NCBI RefSeq assembly: GCF_042649125.1
Contig: NZ_JBHRYQ010000001.1
Span: forward strand, 3,038,001 to 3,102,000
Source of the DNA: Leadbetterella lacunae
GTDB taxonomy: Bacteria; Bacteroidota; Bacteroidia; Cytophagales; Spirosomataceae
Length of the DNA: 64,000 bases
Reading direction: 5' to 3'
Shown here: positions 59,837 through 64,000 of the stretch, piece by piece
Numbering within the stretch: the first letter of the stretch is position 1
Layout of the letters: the number at the start of each line of letters is the position of its first letter
Translations under genes and position numbers: made by a program
Notes under the pieces: model-generated
Databases searched by the model: none
What the model was told of the DNA's origin: nothing
Seen by the model: only the letters and a program-made list of their open reading frames with translations

Positions 59837-62404
59837 ATGAACGAATATATAAAATTTTGGAGAGCCTGGGATCTCAAAGACAAAGCACCACTTTTCGCCA
59901 CAGCTTTTATAGCCTTACTACTAGCCGCTTATGCAGGTTTTGCGTGGTTTAATGGCTTAGAAAATATTCTGGAATGGAACACGGTGAGCGAAATGCATCA
60001 GAAGGTAATCAACGAAACCATTTTTGGCGACCACAAGCTTTCATTTTCAGCATCTACCCCACTTTGGTACATAAAAGAGCATTATTTGCCCTCTTTAGTA
60101 GAAGTAAATCGCAACGCATATTACCTGCTACTTATAGGTGGCTTGCTCGGCTTAGTTACAACATTAAGTGGAACCGCCCGTCTTAAAGGACTTTGGTTTT
60201 TGGTTGCCGCCATATTTTTAGCGGGAGTTTTGGTCTCAATGCGACTAGAAAACGTACTAGATGCCAATAATTCTTATGGCTTTTTGGTCTCCTTCATAGT
60301 ATTTGGAGGTTTTTACTACGTATCAAATCTATTTAACCAAAAACTAAAGTTGTATCAAACTTTGAGCATATGGTTAATAATCGTAGCACTTTTTCTTTTT
60401 GTAATTCAAGCTGTTTCTCAGATAAACACCCCATTTATATCCATTTCTGCCTATAGCTTAATCGCTTTTCTAGCTATTACATTAGTTTTCATTTTCTTAA
60501 TTTCTCACGAAATATTCGCCGGTTTAGTTTGGTTGGTTTCTAAAAACGCCAGAAAAGGCCAAAGTTCACTTTCCCAGCTTTTCATTATTTCAGCGGTATA
60601 TCTGGCAAACGTTATTTTAATTTATTTAGAAAACACCCGAATCATAGAAAATAGCACCTATGTGGTTCCGCCTTTATTGCTCTATTTTACAAGTGCAATT
60701 TTAGGTCTTTGGGGTTTCAGAAAATTGCTTGATCAGCAGCAGCTTTTTAGCTTTAACCGCTCTGGAGTTTGGATTTATATCGGCTTGGCCATTGTCTCCT
60801 CTTCATGCATTGCGTTTATTTATGCCACAGCAAACGACCCGCTTCAGGAGTTTATTGAAGACTATATCGCCATCACGCAGCTTGCGGTTGGGTTTACGTT
60901 TTTTATATACATTCTTATAAACTACTTCCAGTTATTTAAACAAGGCTTAGATGTCCAAAAAGTAATGTATAAATCGCCCTACAGCAGGTTAATACTTACC
61001 CGAGTAGCTTCGATTTTTCTTATAATATTGCTTTTTGCTTCAAAAAACTACTACTCCTATTATCAAGTAAACGCAGGCTATGACAACGCCATCGCTGATT
61101 TTTATTTAGAAGAGGGCGACCTCAAAGCCGCTGAAACATTTTATAAGTCTTCTACCCATTATGACCTGTATAACCACAAGGCAAATGTCACCTTGGCTTC
61201 GCTTGCTCTAAGTCAAAAAGACCGAATTAACGCCGCGTTTTTCTTTAAACAAGCCATTTTTAAAAACCCAAGTGCATACGCTTATGCAGGCCTAAGTGCC
61301 AGCCTCGAAACCGAAGACATGTATTTTGACGCCTTGTTTTCGCTTCAAGAAGGCCTTAAAACCTTCCCCAATGAACATAGGCTACTGACCGACTTGGCTT
61401 TTTTACAACAAAAATCTAATTTGACAGACAGCGTACTTTATTATTTAGATTTGGCAAAAAAAACATGTACAGATTGTGAAGTTGAAAACACTAATTTTTT
61501 AGCTTTTTGGATAGAAAACTCAAAACCAGAACGCCTTGAAGAAATGACAGCGGAGTTAGTAAGCGTTAAATCAAAAAGTCAGTCATCAGAAGCAAACAAA
61601 AAAGCAGTGGCTCGATTGCTAAATAAACCTATTACGTTAGAAGTTTTTGAGATAAGCAAAGATTCGGTTTTGGATGTAAGCCGAGCCGCCAACTTATTTA
61701 ACTCCGTAGCCAGTACGCAACCCGAAAGCGTGGTAAACATTGACCCGTTACTATTCAGAAAGCTCCAGCAAAAAGAAGGTAACGAACCGTATTTTGAGGA
61801 ACTGAGTTTGACCTATGCCCAAAACCAATATTACAGAGGCAACAAAATAGAAGGCTTAAAACAATTGACACTTTTAGGAAACAATAGCCTTTCTAAAAAC
61901 AAACCGCTATATAACCAAAACCTAGGGCTATGGCTGCTTAACGAAGGTGTTTATACCCAAGCTATAGAAAGACTTAACCTGGCCGGCGACAGTGCTTCGG
62001 CTACGATTTTAAGCAAACCTAGTTTTAAGGCAGAATTAGAAGCAAAAGTTGCCGATCAAGCAAAGAGTATTTTAAAAGAAAAAATAACAAAAGAAAACTT
62101 TGAAGCCATAAAAAACAAGGCTCCGCTCAACCCAATAGTAATAGCGACACTGTCTGATTATTTGAGTAGCACGGGCAATGACGTAGAGGCCTACAACCTT
62201 CCTTTTTATGTAGCCGAGTTAAACCCTGATGCAGCGTTGCTTTGGAAAACCTATATCAAAAAAGCCATCAAATTGGCACAGTTTGACTATGCAAGCAATG
62301 GCTTAGAAAAACTCAAAAAATTAGTAGGGCCAAGTGAATACCAAGAATTTGCAGAATTGATAGCAAAAAGTAAAGATTCACAAAGTTCTGACGGTTTTCA
62401 GTAA
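59837..62404 (+). CDS. Large membrane protein with TPR-rich C-terminus, unknown function
   Basis: I choose the ATG at 59837 (855 residues, MNEYIKFWRAWDLKDKAPLF); an in-frame TTG lies one codon earlier. About eleven membrane spans cover residues 20-410. The second half has TPR-like helical repeats (YDNAIADFYLEEGDLKAAET, NVTLASLALSQKDRINAAFF, SASLETEDMYFDALFSLQEG) and a CTDCEVEN segment. No catalytic motif is recognised. It precedes dnaN by 145 bp. It is probably a membrane scaffold. Confidence 0.72.
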   Translation: MNEYIKFWRAWDLKDKAPLFATAFIALLLAAYAGFAWFNGLENILEWNTVSEMHQKVINETIFGDHKLSFSASTPLWYIKEHYLPSLVEVNRNAYYLLLIGGLLGLVTTLSGTARLKGLWFLVAAIFLAGVLVSMRLENVLDANNSYGFLVSFIVFGGFYYVSNLFNQKLKLYQTLSIWLIIVALFLFVIQAVSQINTPFISISAYSLIAFLAITLVFIFLISHEIFAGLVWLVSKNARKGQSSLSQLFIISAVYLANVILIYLENTRIIENSTYVVPPLLLYFTSAILGLWGFRKLLDQQQLFSFNRSGVWIYIGLAIVSSSCIAFIYATANDPLQEFIEDYIAITQLAVGFTFFIYILINYFQLFKQGLDVQKVMYKSPYSRLILTRVASIFLIILLFASKNYYSYYQVNAGYDNAIADFYLEEGDLKAAETFYKSSTHYDLYNHKANVTLASLALSQKDRINAAFFFKQAIFKNPSAYAYAGLSASLETEDMYFDALFSLQEGLKTFPNEHRLLTDLAFLQQKSNLTDSVLYYLDLAKKTCTDCEVENTNFLAFWIENSKPERLEEMTAELVSVKSKSQSSEANKKAVARLLNKPITLEVFEISKDSVLDVSRAANLFNSVASTQPESVVNIDPLLFRKLQQKEGNEPYFEELSLTYAQNQYYRGNKIEGLKQLTLLGNNSLSKNKPLYNQNLGLWLLNEGVYTQAIERLNLAGDSASATILSKPSFKAELEAKVADQAKSILKEKITKENFEAIKNKAPLNPIVIATLSDYLSSTGNDVEAYNLPFYVAELNPDAALLWKTYIKKAIKLAQFDYASNGLEKLKKLVGPSEYQEFAELIAKSKDSQSSDGFQ

Positions 62405-62492
62405 GGTTAATTTTGACAAAATAGATTTAAAAATAATTCTGAAATAAATGAATATTTTTTACTAAAAAGTGCCAAAATAAGCAGTCTTTTGC

Positions 62493-62500
62493 TAACTTTG
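62493..62500 (+). promoter_or_regulatory. Candidate -7 box (TAACTTTG) for dnaN
   Basis: An exact TAnnTTTG match lies 50 nt before the dnaN ATG. The -33 element is not obvious. A second, imperfect box (TACTTTTTG) follows 10 nt later. Confidence 0.38.
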
Positions 62501-62549
62501 CCTACTTTTTGTGACATAACAATAAAATAAATATTCTAAACAGAAAACC

Positions 62550-63674
62550 ATGAAGTTTGTAGTTTCATCATCTGAACTCGTAAAAAACCTTTCTAACATA
62601 AGTGGTCTAATAGGACCAAACCCACTGGTTCCTATCTTAGAAAATTTTCTGTTCGAACTAGACAAAACTAGTCTTACTATTACAGCCTCTGACCTTCAAA
62701 CAGTTATGGTGGCTGACTTGATGGTAGACTCAGAAGATACCGTTGCTGTAGCAATTCCTGCTAAGCTATTTATGGACACCCTTAAAAGCTTACCTGAGCA
62801 GCCAATTACTGTAAATATTAGCGGTGAGACTTTCGGTATAGAAATAGTTACCTCTAATGGTAGATTCAAAATAGCGGGTGAAAACCCAATGGATTTCCCA
62901 AGAGCTCCGCAAGTAAACAGAAGTTTTAGTATTGAGTTAGATTCTCATATCTTGGGAGCAGCTATTAACAATACCTTGTTTGCTACAAGTACAGATGACC
63001 TAAGACCAGCAATGACTGGGGTATTCATCGACATCACTGAAGAAAACACTACGTTTGTAGCCACCGATGGCCACAGACTAATCAGATATAGAAGAGAAGA
63101 CATCAAATCGGCTACCGCTACCACGATGATCCTTCCAAGAAAAGCTCTTAACTTAATCAAGTCATCGTTGCCTTCTGAAGTTGTGCCAGTTACTACTGAG
63201 TTTAGTAGTTCAAATGCATTCTTTAGTTTTGGAAACATCAAGTTGATTTGTAGATTAATAGACGAGCGTTACCCTGACTACGAAAACGTGATACCAAAGA
63301 ACAATCCCAACAAAATGGTGATTGAAAGAAGCAAATTCTTGAGTTCTTTGAAACGTATCGCTATATTCTCAAATAAAACTACGCATCAGATTAGACTAAA
63401 AATCACGGCTGACGAACTTACAATTTCGGCTGAAGATTTAGACTATTCAAATGAAGCAGTTGAGAGAATACCTTGCGAGTACACTGGCGAATCCATGGAA
63501 ATTGGTTTTAACGCAAAGTTTCTTGCCGAAATGTTGAGCAACATCAGTGCTTCTAACATTACCCTTGAGCTTTCATTGCCTAACAGAGCGGGTCTTATTA
63601 TTCCTGACGCTAAGGAAGATAACGAAGACATCTTAATGCTCGTTATGCCAGTAATGCTCAATTCTTACGCATAA
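62550..63674 (+). CDS. dnaN: DNA polymerase III subunit beta (sliding clamp)
   Basis: The 374-residue protein has the three-domain clamp length and motifs: KFVVSSSELVKNLSNISGLI, NPLVPILENFLFELDKTSLT, NGRFKIAGENPMDFPRAP, TDGHRLIRYRRED, LICRLIDERYPDYENVIPKN and the C-terminal LVMPVMLNSYA. It encircles DNA and tethers polymerases, including DinB. It is not next to dnaA here. Confidence 0.97.
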   Translation: MKFVVSSSELVKNLSNISGLIGPNPLVPILENFLFELDKTSLTITASDLQTVMVADLMVDSEDTVAVAIPAKLFMDTLKSLPEQPITVNISGETFGIEIVTSNGRFKIAGENPMDFPRAPQVNRSFSIELDSHILGAAINNTLFATSTDDLRPAMTGVFIDITEENTTFVATDGHRLIRYRREDIKSATATTMILPRKALNLIKSSLPSEVVPVTTEFSSSNAFFSFGNIKLICRLIDERYPDYENVIPKNNPNKMVIERSKFLSSLKRIAIFSNKTTHQIRLKITADELTISAEDLDYSNEAVERIPCEYTGESMEIGFNAKFLAEMLSNISASNITLELSLPNRAGLIIPDAKEDNEDILMLVMPVMLNSYA

Positions 63675-63695
63675 ACCTTATCCTTATAAATCTCG

Positions 63696-63726
63696 AAAAA
63701 CCTGAAGGCAACTTCGGGTTTTTTAT
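63696..63726 (+). terminator. Terminator of dnaN
   Basis: AAAAACCTGAAG (63696-63707) pairs with CTTCGGGTTTTT (63712-63723) with one G-U pair and a GCAA loop, followed by T residues. Confidence 0.85.
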
Positions 63727-64000
63727 TTTTTAAGCCTTAATGTATTTACTTTCCCTGAAAAAGAAACCATTTCAACACCATCTATCACGATTGGCTTTAC
63801 AGGCTTCCCGTTTATTTCCCAATCAGTATATTTTCCCTCAGGCTGTTTAAATGTTAAATCAAAACTTCCTTTTTGAATAATTGAATAAGTTAACGTGGTG
63901 CCCGAGTTTTCAAAACTAAGCTCAAATATATTTTTTCCTACCACTACGTTTTTGAGAGATCCATTTTCTAAAGCATCTGGCAAAACAGGACTAAAGGTTA
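63723..64000 (-). CDS. C-terminal fragment of an unidentified gene (5' end outside window)
   Basis: The minus-strand frame is open from the window edge to a stop at 63723, giving 91 residues including TFSPVLPDALENGSLKNVVV, FELSFENSGTTLTYSIIQKG and the end MVSFSGKVNTLRLKK. A TTG inside it (63983) is not a credible start, because the upstream sequence stays open and in character. The beta-rich pattern with W-E-I-N-G resembles the small C-terminal domains of glycoside hydrolases, but this is a guess. Confidence 0.6.
   Translation of the reverse strand, partial: TFSPVLPDALENGSLKNVVVGKNIFELSFENSGTTLTYSIIQKGSFDLTFKQPEGKYTDWEINGKPVKPIVIDGVEMVSFSGKVNTLRLKK

Noticed and set aside
63723..63983. An 86-residue complete gene starting at a TTG at the window end
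   Set aside because: The frame remains open in the same character to the window edge, so it is the end of a larger gene.
1..64000. CRISPR arrays, insertion sequences, prophage, rRNA or tRNA genes
   Set aside because: No regularly spaced repeats, transposase or phage proteins, or rRNA/tRNA signatures were seen on either strand.

Overview
The window is a contiguous piece of a bacterial chromosome with about 40% G+C by eye. It is most likely from the Bacteroidota, and I infer a Cytophagales-like member. The grounds are the exact Bacteroidota promoter form TTTG-N19-TAnnTTTG upstream of rplK, many TAnnTTTG boxes just upstream of starts, Bacteroidota-type RpoB and RpoC, DUF4184, a 3-keto-disaccharide hydrolase (DUF1080) domain, carboxypeptidase-regulatory-like secreted proteins, and Y_Y_Y-type LuxR sequence. 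I found no rRNA, tRNA, CRISPR array or insertion sequence.

Layout. 1-7.5 kb: the 5' part of a YncE/phosphoesterase gene, a tiny membrane-protein gene, a GMC oxidoreductase with its small Tat-type partner, a divergent secreted 3-keto-glycoside hydrolase-like protein, a GNAT enzyme and an AT-rich solo Mrr-type endonuclease. 7.6-14.8 kb: glycerol kinase plus an HpaI-type aldolase, a DEAD-box helicase, a secreted D-aminoacylase, DNA polymerase IV and a DUF1761 membrane protein. 14.9-23.5 kb: a shortened division cluster (rsmH, ftsL-like, ftsI) followed by a carboxypeptidase, a secreted protein, a LuxR-HTH gene remnant, a metallophosphoesterase/glycosyltransferase pair and a secreted hypothetical. 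23.6-34.5 kb: rplK-rplA-rplJ-rplL-rpoB-rpoC on the minus strand, with a canonical promoter, a leader of about 200 nt and an attenuator-like hairpin before rpoB; secE and nusG are not upstream.

36.0-55.4 kb is the most unusual region. A six-gene minus-strand operon encodes a DUF4184 membrane protein, a TPR/outer-membrane-barrel protein, an H-NOX haem protein, a PAS hybrid kinase with a C-terminal Hpt, a FIST (NosP-like) protein and a second hybrid kinase. Only 46 bp away, a divergent operon encodes a response-regulator/GT2 fusion, a STAS protein and a Wzx-like flippase. It is followed by a stand-alone receiver about 66% identical to the receiver of the fusion. Facing these is a tightly coupled operon for a GT-C-like membrane protein, an Ig/invasin-like anchored protein, a membrane-anchored GH5 enzyme and a GT4 glycosyltransferase. 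Together they look like a complete polysaccharide assembly and export system whose inputs could be nitric oxide or other small ligands, passed by phosphorelay directly to a glycosyltransferase. That functional link is my inference.

55.5-64 kb: rnhB, an NtrC-type regulator, an MFS transporter, phosphatidylserine decarboxylase, a large membrane/TPR protein, dnaN, and the end of an unidentified gene that runs off the window. Several genes (dinB, rsmH, rpoB, the metallophosphoesterase, the MFS transporter) appear to start at TTG.
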